Below are positions 26,353-35,131 of a DNA stretch of 64,000 nucleotides, in pieces (within the stretch, counting starts at the first letter, position 1; each line of letters begins with the position of its first letter). Source of the DNA: Acidobacteriota bacterium (GTDB taxonomy: Bacteria > Acidobacteriota > Terriglobia > Terriglobales > SCQP01); assembly GCA_027459505.1 (NCBI GenBank), contig DAIDIE010000036.1, positions 1 to 64,000 of the forward strand, read 5' to 3'. The translations under genes were made by a program, and so were the position numbers. Below the pieces are notes generated by a model. It did not search any database, had not been told where the DNA came from, and worked only from the letters and a program-made list of their open reading frames with translations.

Positions 26353-27924
26353 ATGCCCTCTCGTCCCAGCACTTTGGAGTCGATTTCGGCTAACACCGTA
26401 GCCATCCGGGTACCCCCCACCGGACTACCCCGGGTTTGCACCTCCCTGCTGGCCGAAAACACTGCGGCGCTGCTGGAAGGGGCCGACAAGGCGCTTCGCC
26501 ATACCAGCCTGCTGGAGTTCCGCCTGGATGGTCTCAAGAATCCCGCCAGTGCGCTGCCCTCGATTGAAGAGTTTTGCCGTTGGAACCCGGATGTGCAGGT
26601 GATTGCCACCTGCCGGCGGGTCGAGGCGGGTGGATTGTTTAAGGGCAGCTTGGAAGCGGAATGCACACTGCTGCTGAAAGCCGCCAAAGCGGGCTGCAAG
26701 TGGGTGGACCTCGCCCTGGAGAGCGCCGAAGAGGTTTCCGCCAAACAACTGAACCAACTGCGCGACGCCGCTTTCCTGATCGTCTCGTATCACGACTATA
26801 AGTCCACGCGCCATCTGCCGGAAGCGGCCAAACGGTTGCGGGCGATTGCCGCCTCGGCTTACAAGCTGGTTCCCACCGCTCGCGATTTCGGCGACAACCT
26901 GACCTTGTTGAACTTTCTCGAGCACCAGATCCAGGAGGGCCGCACGCCCTGGATCGGCTTCTGCATGGGGGACGCGGGCGTACCGAGCCGTGTTCTTAGC
27001 TTGCGCGCCGGAGCCCTCTTTACCTTTGGCAGCGCTGCTCAGGGCAGTGAAACGGCGCCTGGACAAATCGATACGGGACGGATGCAAAAACTGTTCCGCG
27101 TCGAGCAGATCACGCGCGCCACCAGGGTTTATGGCGTGTTGGGCAATCCCCTGGCGCATTCACTATCGCCGCTGATGCAAAACACCGCGTTTCAGAACGA
27201 AGGCATTAACGCCGTGTTTCTTCCACTGCTGGCCAAGAGCCTCGATCAGGTGTTAGAGGGCATTGAGCCCCTGGGCGTTCAGGGCTTCTCCGTCACACAG
27301 CCATACAAGGTCGACATCATTGAACACTTGGATGGCGTGGATGCCCTGGCCCGCAAGGTTGGCGCGGTGAATACCGTGGTCCGCAGCGACGGCAAGCTGT
27401 TCGGTTTCAACACCGACGTGGCCGGCATCGTAACCCCTTTGGAACATCTGCGGCCACTGGCTGGCGCCAAAGTGCTGGTGCTGGGCGCTGGGGGCGCCGC
27501 ACGCGCCGCGGTCTTCGGCCTGCAGGCCAAGGGCGCCCAGGTCAGCATCTATAACCGCACGCCGCCACGCGCCCAGCAGCTCGCCAAGCAGGCACAGGCG
27601 CAGACTGTCAAACAGAACCAACTCGGAAAGCTGCGCTTCGATATTCTTATTAACGCCACGCCCGTTGGCCAGACGCCGAGAACCAGTGAGTCTCCACTCA
27701 AGCCGGAGGATGTCAATGCCGCCATCGTCTTCGATCTGGTCTACAACCCCATCGAAACGACGCTGCTGAAAATCGCCCGCGGCAAAGGCGCCAAACTGCT
27801 CTCCGGTTTGGAGATGTTTGTGACCCAAGGGGCGCGCCAGTTTGAAATTTGGACCGGGCGTCCGGCGCCGTTGGCCGCCATGCGCCAAACCGTAATCAAT
27901 CATTTCACGCCCAGCGGCAGCTAG
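26353..27924 (+). CDS. aroDE: Bifunctional 3-dehydroquinate dehydratase / shikimate dehydrogenase
   Basis: This is a 523-residue fusion carrying two steps of the shikimate pathway. The N-terminal type I dehydroquinase (about residues 20-235) has LLEFRLDG, the VSYHDY His and the Schiff-base Lys in AYKLVPTARDFGDN. The C-terminal shikimate dehydrogenase (about 250-515) has GNPLAHSLSPLMQN, NTDVAGI and the NADP loop VLGAGGAARAAVFGL. An ATG at 26353 is used; a GTG at 26344 behind AAAGGTC is an equally good start. A small CAGGG/CCCTG hairpin lies upstream at about 26297. Confidence 0.94.
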   Translation: MPSRPSTLESISANTVAIRVPPTGLPRVCTSLLAENTAALLEGADKALRHTSLLEFRLDGLKNPASALPSIEEFCRWNPDVQVIATCRRVEAGGLFKGSLEAECTLLLKAAKAGCKWVDLALESAEEVSAKQLNQLRDAAFLIVSYHDYKSTRHLPEAAKRLRAIAASAYKLVPTARDFGDNLTLLNFLEHQIQEGRTPWIGFCMGDAGVPSRVLSLRAGALFTFGSAAQGSETAPGQIDTGRMQKLFRVEQITRATRVYGVLGNPLAHSLSPLMQNTAFQNEGINAVFLPLLAKSLDQVLEGIEPLGVQGFSVTQPYKVDIIEHLDGVDALARKVGAVNTVVRSDGKLFGFNTDVAGIVTPLEHLRPLAGAKVLVLGAGGAARAAVFGLQAKGAQVSIYNRTPPRAQQLAKQAQAQTVKQNQLGKLRFDILINATPVGQTPRTSESPLKPEDVNAAIVFDLVYNPIETTLLKIARGKGAKLLSGLEMFVTQGARQFEIWTGRPAPLAAMRQTVINHFTPSGS

Positions 27925-27956
27925 CCGGCCGCCGCTCCGCCCATTTCCTCCACTGC

Positions 27957-28152
27957 AGAGGCACGGCCTCGTCTACTGAGCCGCCCGCTGGCAAGGCTTT
28001 CCGTTGGGTCGCTGGCACGTTCTCCAGTGAGACCGTGAAGCCGCCGAGGCCGGGCTCCTCCCCCGCGCGGGGGGGCCACCCTTCGGAATTTCGCGGCCCT
28101 CTACCTGCGATTTCCTCCCACAGGGAGGACTCGGTGGCTCGCTCCTAATGTT
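27957..28152 (+). repeat. Dispersed intergenic repeat family A, copy 3
   Basis: This 196-base copy has the same boundaries as copy 2 (AGAGGCACGGCCTCGTCT to CGCTCCTAATGTT) and differs by scattered substitutions. It ends only 15 bases before the UPF0182 start codon, so it may form the 5' leader of that gene. It fills nearly all of the 242-base gap after aroDE. Confidence 0.92.
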
Positions 28153-28166
28153 AAGGTGGAAAGGAA

Positions 28167-31079
28167 ATGCGAGCTCTTCTCCTGATCATTCTTGCCGCCT
28201 TTGTTCTGGTCCGCGCGCGCGGGCGGCAACATCGCGGCGGCCAAGCCGGAGCGTTTGTTCGCGACCTCGGCATCGCCGCGGCAATCCTGCTGCTGGCCGT
28301 CGAAGGCTCTTCGTTCGCGCTGCAGTTGGCCTGGTGGCGCGAGTTAGGGCAGCAGCAGACGTATTTCCAATACCTCCGCATCCAGTGGCTGCCGCAGTTG
28401 GCGCTGGCGCTCGTGGCCGTTGGGATTCTGATCGCGGTATTTCGTCTGGCGCGCAGCCATGCCCGCCAGCAACTTGCCGAAACCCGTTTGTTCGGATGGG
28501 TGGGCTATTTGATCGCCATCGCCGCCGGCTGGCTGATCTCGTTTGGCATCATTGATCCCTGGACCCTCGCCTTGTACCTGGGCGCGCCCAAAACCAGCAC
28601 TTACCATGACCCCATCTTTGGACACAGCCTGGCGTTTTACATGTTCCGGTTGCCGTTTTACCAGATGCTGTATGGCTGGCTCTCCGCCCTGAGCGTCTGC
28701 GCGCTGATTATTTATGGCGCCACCCTCGGCCTGAGTTCCTCCATTGAACGCGTTCGCCACGCCCAGGAGCGCATGCGCGAGCAGATGTCGGGCCGGCCGG
28801 CGCCCATTCATTTTTCCGTCCCCTCACCCGTCTCCCTGGGAGGCCTGGTGCGGACCGGCGGCGCCTTGCTGCTGGTGATCTACGCTGGTTCACAGTGGCT
28901 GGGCCGCTACGGCATTCTCTACAACCAGCATTCCTTCCTCTACGGCGCCGACTTCGTCGACCACCGCTTCGGCTTGCCTTTTTACTGGGTCCAGGTGGTC
29001 GCCGCTCTGTTGCTGGCGGCTCTCATCGTGGTCACCAGCCGGCGCAGACGCGGCCGCGAAGTGGCGGAGAACCCTTTATGGGGACCCATCTGGGTTCCCG
29101 TGCTGCTGATTGGCGGCTTTCTGGTCATTGCCATCGTGCCCAGCATTATTGAAGGCATTGTGCGCTCTCTCTACGTCGCCCCCAATGAATTGGCCCTGGA
29201 GCGTCCCTATATCGTGGACCATATTCAGGCCACGCGCCTGGCCTACGACATCGGCCAGACTTCCACGGAACGAGCGTTTCGCCCCACGAAAGCCGATAGC
29301 CTCGACCTGAGTCAGTTTCCCGCCACCGCGGATAACATTCGGCTCTGGAACACCGCCCCTTTCCTCAACAACATTACTCAGTTGCAGGCGTTGCGCCCCT
29401 ATTACGTCTTCCCTTCCGTTCATGCCGACCGCTATACCATCAACGGCGAGCGCCGCGGTGTGCTGCTGTCCGCCCGCGAACTTGATCCCAGCAAGCTTTC
29501 CCAGAACGCGCAGACCTGGGTCAACCTGCACCTGCAATACACGCACGGTTACGGCGCGGTGGCGGCGCTCGTCAACGGCGCCACCGATGAAGGGCAGCCG
29601 GAGTTGTTCCTCAAAAATGCGCCACCGGAAACCACCCTGCCGCGTTTTAATATCACCCGCCCAGAAATTTATTTCGGTGAAAGCACCGTTCAGCCGGTCT
29701 TTGTCGACACCAGCCAGCCGGAATTCAACTATCCCTCCGGCGATGAAAATGCCTACAACAAATACCATGGCACTGCCGGAATTCATGTGGGCGGCTGGGG
29801 CATGCGGCTGGCCGCCGCGCTCGCCCGCGACGAGAGCAACATCCTGCTCTCGCACTACTTCACCCCCTCGACGCGGCTCCTGTTGCACCGCCAGATCATG
29901 GACCGCGTGGCTCGCCTGGCCCCGTTTTTGACCCTCGATCCGAATCCGTACCCGGTCATTAACAGCTCCGGCCACATGTTCTGGATGATCGACGCCTACA
30001 CCAGCAGCGATCGCCACCCCTACGCCGAGCCCATTGACTTTGTCCCCGCCGACGCCACCGGGTACCAACCACAGGTCAATTACATTCGCAACAGCGTCAA
30101 GATCACGGTTGACGCCTACAATGGCACCGTCCATTTCTATGTTTTCGATTCGCGGGATCCGCTGATTCAGGCGTACCGCAACGTCTTTCCGAACCTGTTT
30201 CTGCCGCGCTCGGCCATGCCCGCCGATTTGCTGCGCCACATCCGCTACCCGCGCCAGATCTTTCAGGCGCAAGCGGATATCTACCGCACCTACCACATGA
30301 CTGATCCCCAGGTTTTTTACAACAAAGAAGATATGTGGGACGTCACCAAGCAGGTCTCGACCCAGGAACAGACTCAACTGACACGGCCGTATTACGTGAT
30401 GACGCAGTTGCCGCAAGACGGTGGGATATCCAAACAGGCGGAGTTTGTCCTGATGCAGACCTTCGCCAGCCACAACCGCGATAACCTGATTGCCTGGGTG
30501 GCGGCGCGTTGCGATCCCAAGCATTACGGTCAGATTCTTTTCTACCGTTTGCCGAAAGAGCAACTGGTCTACGGCCCCCTGCAGATCGCCAGCCGCATCG
30601 ATCAGGATCCGGTCATCAGCAAGGACTTGAGTCTGTGGAATCAGCAAGGCAGCCGGGTCATCCGCGGCTCCACGCTGGTGCTGCCGGTCAACGGCACCTT
30701 CCTGTACGCTGAGCCCATTTATATCCAGGCCACACAGGCACACCTGCCCGAGCTGAAAAAAGTGGTGCTGGCGATGGGCGACCGGCTCATCTATCGCGAC
30801 TCGCTTCCCGAGGCTATTGCCGATCTCGCGCAGCCGGCGGGATCGGCGCCGAGCGCGGCGCCTCCCTATAACGCCGGCGCGCCTGCCGGACCCGCGGGTA
30901 AGCCCGGGAAGAACGCCGCCCCGGGGGCACAGGGAACCGTCCCGGTCGCCGTGTTGCAATCCATTCAGAACCACATGGAGCGCTATCGCCAGCTCACCGC
31001 CCAAGGGCAAATGGGCGCGGCCGGAGCCGAATTGCAGGCCGCCGAGGATGAGTTACGCCGCGCCCTGCAAGGGCGCTGA
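28167..31079 (+). CDS. UPF0182 family large membrane protein
   Basis: This is a 970-residue UPF0182 protein. The N-terminal third has about seven transmembrane helices (first near residues 3-15, others between 25 and 330). A long extracytoplasmic domain follows with the family segments YIVDHIQATRLAYDI, EYFGEST-like IYFGESTVQPVFVDT, SSGHMFWMIDAYTSSDRHPYAE, YIRNSVKITVDAYNGTV, and YHMTDPQVFYNKEDMW. A Pro/Ala-rich linker and a final helix that may form a coiled coil close the protein. The biological role of the family is unknown. AAGGAAATG gives a close ribosome-binding site. Confidence 0.92.
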   Translation: MRALLLIILAAFVLVRARGRQHRGGQAGAFVRDLGIAAAILLLAVEGSSFALQLAWWRELGQQQTYFQYLRIQWLPQLALALVAVGILIAVFRLARSHARQQLAETRLFGWVGYLIAIAAGWLISFGIIDPWTLALYLGAPKTSTYHDPIFGHSLAFYMFRLPFYQMLYGWLSALSVCALIIYGATLGLSSSIERVRHAQERMREQMSGRPAPIHFSVPSPVSLGGLVRTGGALLLVIYAGSQWLGRYGILYNQHSFLYGADFVDHRFGLPFYWVQVVAALLLAALIVVTSRRRRGREVAENPLWGPIWVPVLLIGGFLVIAIVPSIIEGIVRSLYVAPNELALERPYIVDHIQATRLAYDIGQTSTERAFRPTKADSLDLSQFPATADNIRLWNTAPFLNNITQLQALRPYYVFPSVHADRYTINGERRGVLLSARELDPSKLSQNAQTWVNLHLQYTHGYGAVAALVNGATDEGQPELFLKNAPPETTLPRFNITRPEIYFGESTVQPVFVDTSQPEFNYPSGDENAYNKYHGTAGIHVGGWGMRLAAALARDESNILLSHYFTPSTRLLLHRQIMDRVARLAPFLTLDPNPYPVINSSGHMFWMIDAYTSSDRHPYAEPIDFVPADATGYQPQVNYIRNSVKITVDAYNGTVHFYVFDSRDPLIQAYRNVFPNLFLPRSAMPADLLRHIRYPRQIFQAQADIYRTYHMTDPQVFYNKEDMWDVTKQVSTQEQTQLTRPYYVMTQLPQDGGISKQAEFVLMQTFASHNRDNLIAWVAARCDPKHYGQILFYRLPKEQLVYGPLQIASRIDQDPVISKDLSLWNQQGSRVIRGSTLVLPVNGTFLYAEPIYIQATQAHLPELKKVVLAMGDRLIYRDSLPEAIADLAQPAGSAPSAAPPYNAGAPAGPAGKPGKNAAPGAQGTVPVAVLQSIQNHMERYRQLTAQGQMGAAGAELQAAEDELRRALQGR

Positions 31080-31322
31080 AAAAGCACTATGCCAAATGGC
31101 GTTCGCTTTTCTCCAATCGCAACCCGAGCCACCAGAGCGCGCGCCCCCTCGACGGAACACTGACCCTTGCCCAATGCCGTCGGAAAACCAACGCAGTACG
31201 CGACGCACGTGACGGCCCGTACAGCCAGCAGAATACGCAGCCCTACTGCTTGCACTGTTTCTTGACTGAGCGGGGCAGCGACGCTCCTAGCTCCCGCTTC
31301 ATCGGAGGCAGCCCCACCCTTT
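31080..31322. other. Gene-free spacer between UPF0182 gene and IS3 remnant
   Basis: No credible coding frame, repeat copy or RNA gene was found here. The sequence is the left edge of the accessory patch that ends at about 35.1 kb. Confidence 0.5.
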
Positions 31323-31349
31323 CAGAGGATTGTACGTGCGGCGTGGCTG

Positions 31350-31940
31350 ATGGCTATTGCGGTAGGGACCTTGCGGTATGAGTCGCGTCGGCCGAGCCAG
31401 GCGGCGTTGCTGCATCGTCTGCGGGAACTGGCGTCGGTCCGCGTCCGGTTCGGATACCGCCGGCTGACGGTGCGCCTGAGACAGGAAGGGTGGCTGGTGA
31501 ACGCAATGCGCGTCTATCGGCTCTATCGCGAAGATGGGCTAACCTTACGGACCAAGAGGCGAACGAAGGCCGCGCAACGGCAAGGTCGGCTTCTGTCCGC
31601 CGCGGTGCGGCCGAACGAGCGCTGGAGCATGGACCTCGTACACGATCGTTTGGCCGACGGCAGGAGCTTCCGTTGCCTCAAAGTCGTGGACCAGTTCACG
31701 CGCGAGTGCCTGGCGTTATTCGCGGGCGGATCGCTGACCGGGGACAACGTAGCTCGCCATCCCGAGTCCATTGTCCTCGCACGCGGCCTACCGGTGTCGA
31801 TCACCGTGGATAACGGTAGCGAGTTCGCCAGTCGTGCGCTTGACCATTGGGCGTACCGCCGCAGTATCCACCCGCAGTTCATTCGGTCGAGACTAGAGGT
31901 GCTCACCGCCATTCCGTTCGATGTATGCACAAGGACTTGA
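31350..31940 (+). pseudogene. IS3-family transposase OrfB remnant (rve integrase core, truncated)
   Basis: The frame shows IS3 OrfB features: the HTH_21-like RELASVRVRFGYRRLTVRLR, then MRVYRLYREDGLTLRTKRR, and the rve core WSMDLVHDRLADGRSFRCLKVVDQFTRECLAL-type start with the first catalytic Asp, and ITVDNGSEFASRALDHWAYR with the second. Similarity ends at about 31890 (HPQFIRS), before the third catalytic residue (Glu). The N-terminus and OrfA are also missing. The element has no recognisable terminal repeats and is a dead fragment. Codons after 31891 belong to other sequence. Confidence 0.85.
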
Positions 31941-32086
31941 GGTATAACACAGGGCAGGACCCGTCCGATGTCTAGGTCCCGGCGGGCGGCTCGTCTACGC
32001 ATGTACAGAATCCCCACTGCAATGCCGACGACTAGGACTGCGACGGCTGCACGTGCAAGGTTCCTTTTCGCTAGTGGTGTGGGCAT
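31892..32086 (-). pseudogene. Small membrane ORF after the ABC transporter, 3' end replaced by IS3 remnant
   Basis: An ATG at 32086 behind a GGAGAG ribosome-binding site lies 14 bases after the ATPase stop. It starts MPTPLAKRNLARAAVAVLVV, has one transmembrane helix (about residues 12-29), then a basic RRRAARRD stretch. The frame runs on into the antisense of the IS3 fragment at about 31891, so the native end is lost. It was probably the third gene of the ABC operon. The family cannot be named; a membrane-anchored accessory or fusion protein is possible. Confidence 0.4.
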
Positions 32087-32099
32087 CGTCAACTCTCCA

Positions 32100-32903
32100 T
32101 TAGCGCCATTGTTGGCCTGTGGCAACCCTTTCGTCCAGCCAGCTCCAGTGCACCGATCTGGTCCCAGCAATCTCCAGGAATAGGGTTTCAAGAGAGGCGT
32201 ACTCCCTGCCGCCCCAGAGAAACGTGCGGTCGCCGCCCACCTCACCGCGCCACGCTACGCTCCCTGACACCAGCAGCGACGCACTATGGCACACAGTATT
32301 CACCGAAGCGAGATCGTGTGAAGTGATAATGATTCCGCGCCCGCCCGTAGCCAGCTTGCTGAGTAGGTTACGCATCATGGCGACGGTGGCAGGATCAATG
32401 CTTTCGAAGGGTTCATCCAGAAAAATGACTGTTGGGTTGTGAATGATAGCGGCCGCAAACGCAACTTTCTTGCGCATTCCAGTACTGAAGTCGCGCAGGC
32501 GCCGCCTGCCGGTATCGGCCAGTTCCAGGCCCGAAAGTAGTTCTCTAACCCGCAGTTCCGTAGTGTGCCGGTCCAGCCCGAAAAGGCCGGCCTGAAGTGT
32601 CAAAAGTTCATGCGCGTAAAGCTGGTCGAAAAGTGCGAGGTCTTCCGGCATGGTGCCGATGCGGCGTTTCAGCTCAATGGCGTTGGCATCATTCATTGGC
32701 CGATTCAATATCCGCACCTGACCGCCTGAAGGCGACAACAACCCAGCCATGCAGGCAACAGCCGTGCTCTTCCCCGCGCCGTTCGGCCCGATCAGAGCAT
32801 GAATTTCGCCTCGTCGCACAGCAAGATCGACACTCTCAAGCGCCTTTACCTCGCCAAAGCAGTGCGACAGCCCGCAACATTCGATAATGACATCGCTATT
32901 CAT
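32100..32903 (-). CDS. ABC transporter ATP-binding protein (CcmA/antibiotic-resistance type)
   Basis: This is a 267-residue ATPase with Walker A GPNGAGKST (about residues 38-46), a signature-like FSTGMRKKVAFAAAI and Walker B VIFLDEP. There is no N-terminal C39 peptidase domain, so it is not a double-glycine peptide processing exporter. It resembles stand-alone ATPases of drug-efflux or bacteriocin self-immunity transporters. The ATG at 32903 lies 8 bases after the permease stop. Base composition is visibly less GC-rich than the surrounding housekeeping genes. Confidence 0.88.
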   Translation of the reverse strand: MNSDVIIECCGLSHCFGEVKALESVDLAVRRGEIHALIGPNGAGKSTAVACMAGLLSPSGGQVRILNRPMNDANAIELKRRIGTMPEDLALFDQLYAHELLTLQAGLFGLDRHTTELRVRELLSGLELADTGRRRLRDFSTGMRKKVAFAAAIIHNPTVIFLDEPFESIDPATVAMMRNLLSKLATGGRGIIITSHDLASVNTVCHSASLLVSGSVAWRGEVGGDRTFLWGGREYASLETLFLEIAGTRSVHWSWLDERVATGQQWR

Positions 32904-32910
32904 TGATGCG

Positions 32911-34449
32911 TTATCCTCCCAGTACACGACTCCGAACTTTTGCATCGTTTGCCATCACCAGATGTTGGGTAACAACCCAGAGCACATATGTGGCGGCGCA
33001 GCTCAACAGTGCTGCTAAGGTGCTGCGCAGGCCCAGGCCAGAAAGTGGCATGACACCGGCCAGCTTAACAGCCAACGAGAATGCGCACACGGCGGGGATG
33101 CCTAGCCCGGCAATTGCCCCTACAGACATGTCATTGCCCGCGACCACGTTGTAGTCCGCGTCGTGCCTGGTCCAAATTGACGTAACCGTCCCGATGCAAG
33201 CATAGAGAAGCATGCCGGCCACTCCAAAACCCAACCCCGACAGAGCTAGAAGCCATGAATGGAAATATCCTAGGCCACAGAAGATGAGCCATGCCAATAC
33301 AAGGTACGTGGAGCCGATCTGAAGCGAGGCTTGCGTGGACCAAATTGCGACTGCGCTCAATTTCACCGGCGCCAGAGTGTACCTGCTCAGACCGGTGCCG
33401 TCATACCCGAACTGATTCAGTAACAAATTGCGCGGGATCAACGCACCGGCGCAAAACAGTACAGCGAACGCAAGATAGACGGAGCCAGCCGGTCCATTCG
33501 GCAGGTGCTTGGCGTCAAAACGGACGATTCCTGGGTATATAAACATGCTAACTGCTGCCGCCCAGCGGACGCGAACGGACCGCAAATGATACACCAGACT
33601 CTTGGCGTTTGCCGCAGCCGCCTCCGGCGCCCGTCCGGCGGTCACTAGCAGCCTATAGAGCCTCCATACCAGCCTCCCGCCGGATTTCTCCCCTTGCTTG
33701 AGCCACCCGGCCGCAGCAATAGCCGCGCCGAGTGTAAAGAGCCAAATCAGTGCTCGCACGATTGCAGGCACACCTTGGAACCCGCTAGAAGAGACAATCG
33801 CCGACACGTCTTCCCAAGGCGTACCGAGTAGCCAATGTAGCGCGTACAGTGCAGCGGCCAGGGATACCGAAAGAAGCGCACCGCGAATCGTACTGAAGCC
33901 ACTCTCCACCAGCGCCAGCAAAGCTAATGTTGAAAACCAGCACAATGGCATGAACAGAGCTAAGCTCGCCAAAGCGGCCTGCCACTCCACCGCCCCATAG
34001 AGAGACGCTGTACCCAAGTAGGCTGCGAATGCACTCCCAAGGCAGATCCAAATGGGATCGACGGCCACAACAAGAGCACGGGCAATCAGGCGCTGCCGGG
34101 CATTACATGGATACCGGCGCAAGCTTCGATCAGAGAAGGTGGGGAGTAGCCCCCGACCCCAAAGAAGAGTCCATAGAAGCCCGGTGGCTAGGAGGCTGCC
34201 AATAAACGAAGTTACAAAATGGGGCGCGCCGACAAGCCGAACGTGTGATTGTACCCATCCGAGACCAACGCCTGCAGTTGCCGCCGTAAACCCCAAGACC
34301 GTCATGACGCCGATTCCCAGCAGAAAGCCCACGGTAGCCTGCCGGTTCCCTCTAATCCTGGCCCACTCCATAACTAGCCTTTTTCGCACCACCGCGGCAT
34401 ATAACGAGCACCCACTCCAATTGGCAGCATTCTTTAGAAGCATAGGCAT
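32911..34449 (-). CDS. ABC transporter permease, large multi-pass
   Basis: This is a 512-residue membrane protein with roughly 12 hydrophobic segments, such as TVGFLLGIGVMTVLGFTAAT, LASLALFMPLCWFSTLALLA and ALSGLGFGVAGMLLYACIG. It has no recognised family motif but pairs with the ATPase that starts 8 bases downstream. The first gene of this operon begins at 34449, just below an AT-rich TATACT-like box and a perfect GTGTCGACAC palindrome. With the double-glycine peptide remnant upstream, self-immunity or export of a peptide is a reasonable hypothesis. Confidence 0.78.
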   Translation of the reverse strand: MPMLLKNAANWSGCSLYAAVVRKRLVMEWARIRGNRQATVGFLLGIGVMTVLGFTAATAGVGLGWVQSHVRLVGAPHFVTSFIGSLLATGLLWTLLWGRGLLPTFSDRSLRRYPCNARQRLIARALVVAVDPIWICLGSAFAAYLGTASLYGAVEWQAALASLALFMPLCWFSTLALLALVESGFSTIRGALLSVSLAAALYALHWLLGTPWEDVSAIVSSSGFQGVPAIVRALIWLFTLGAAIAAAGWLKQGEKSGGRLVWRLYRLLVTAGRAPEAAAANAKSLVYHLRSVRVRWAAAVSMFIYPGIVRFDAKHLPNGPAGSVYLAFAVLFCAGALIPRNLLLNQFGYDGTGLSRYTLAPVKLSAVAIWSTQASLQIGSTYLVLAWLIFCGLGYFHSWLLALSGLGFGVAGMLLYACIGTVTSIWTRHDADYNVVAGNDMSVGAIAGLGIPAVCAFSLAVKLAGVMPLSGLGLRSTLAALLSCAATYVLWVVTQHLVMANDAKVRSRVLGG

Positions 34450-34450
34450 T

Positions 34451-34460
34451 GTGTCGACAC
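34451..34460. promoter_or_regulatory. GTGTCGACAC palindrome at the ABC operon start
   Basis: A perfect 10-base palindrome sits directly before the permease start codon at 34449. A TATACT box on the minus strand is about 15 bases upstream. It could be an operator; no matching second copy was found. Confidence 0.3.
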
Positions 34461-34565
34461 TATATAAGTATACCTAAGGGAGCTATTTTCGTTAGATGAG
34501 GGGACCACCGCTCGATGTTCCCCATACGGCTGGGGGCCCCCTCTGGTCATCCACTGCCTACGAGT

Positions 34566-34715
34566 TTAGGAACAGGCGCTGTCGGCACCGATTACGCCGC
34601 CGAAAACTGCGACGGGATCACACGTCATAACTCCAAACCCTATCAGCGCTCCACTGGCAAAGCAGCCTAACCAGCCCCCGCCACTCACCTGTTCCAGATC
34701 CGCATTATTGAGAGC
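34566..34715 (-). pseudogene. Double-glycine (bacteriocin-type) precursor peptide, 5' end lost at an inverted-repeat element
   Basis: Reading the minus strand from 34715 gives 49 codons to a TAA at 34566-34568. The first residues, ALNNADLEQVSGG, match the conserved end of double-glycine leaders (hydrophobic/acidic helix ending ELxxVxGG). They are followed by a Gly/Ala-rich, membrane-active-looking core beginning GWLGCFASGALIGFG, with three cysteines overall and an ADSACS end. No start codon exists: the frame meets a TAG inside the inverted-repeat element whose terminus is at 34717. An RBS-like AGGAGAAGG lies just beyond the other terminus at about 35050-35058. The ABC genes lie downstream on the same strand. 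Confidence 0.65.
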
Positions 34716-34716
34716 C

Positions 34717-35043
34717 TGACCTGCCCCCTAAATCCGCACAGGTGAGAGTATTACACCACGGGTTTGGGAGCGCGCAGTTGCGTTTGCGTTCCCGTGAATA
34801 AAACCGCCGCCGCCGTGCGGTGGGAAAGTGGGAAACCCGCAGGGTTTTCCAAGGCGGCAAAGCCGCCGTCTTTTCCACCGCTGCTGAAGGTACCCCCGAA
34901 CTGCGTGGGTGTTTGATAGCGCAGCCTGCTGTGTGGTTAAGGCGATGTGGCGCAAAAATGAAGGTGTCAATCAAGGATTGATGTCTCGCAAGGCTATGTA
35001 GAATCAATGGATTACCTATTTGATCGCCGCAGGGGGCAGGTCA
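34717..35043. mobile_element. ~327-bp element with TGACCTGCCCCC terminal inverted repeats (IS-derived, no transposase)
   Basis: The left end TGACCTGCCCCC (34717-34728) is the exact inverse of the right end GGGGGCAGGTCA (35032-35043). The interior has no credible transposase. It includes two adjacent hairpins: GGAAACCC/GGGTTTTCC (34831-34850) and the perfect GGCGGC-AAA-GCCGCC (34853-34867). It looks like a MITE or an internally deleted IS. No clean target-site duplication was seen. It cuts the precursor-peptide gene. Confidence 0.75.
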
Positions 35044-35131
35044 CGGCCCCTTCTCCTCGCGGCAGCGTTCGACTGAATCTGAATCAATCAGAGGCGTATC
35101 ACTTGCAGGGGCACTTGCCAGAAACGCCCTG

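Noticed and set aside
29076-31010. Long antisense frame within the UPF0182 gene
   Set aside because: The + strand product carries clear UPF0182 blocks; the antisense frame has none and only reflects GC-rich third positions.
34705-35007. Minus-strand frame of about 100 codons inside the TIR element
   Set aside because: It has Arg/Pro-rich random composition across hairpins and no transposase motif; it is a non-coding part of the element.
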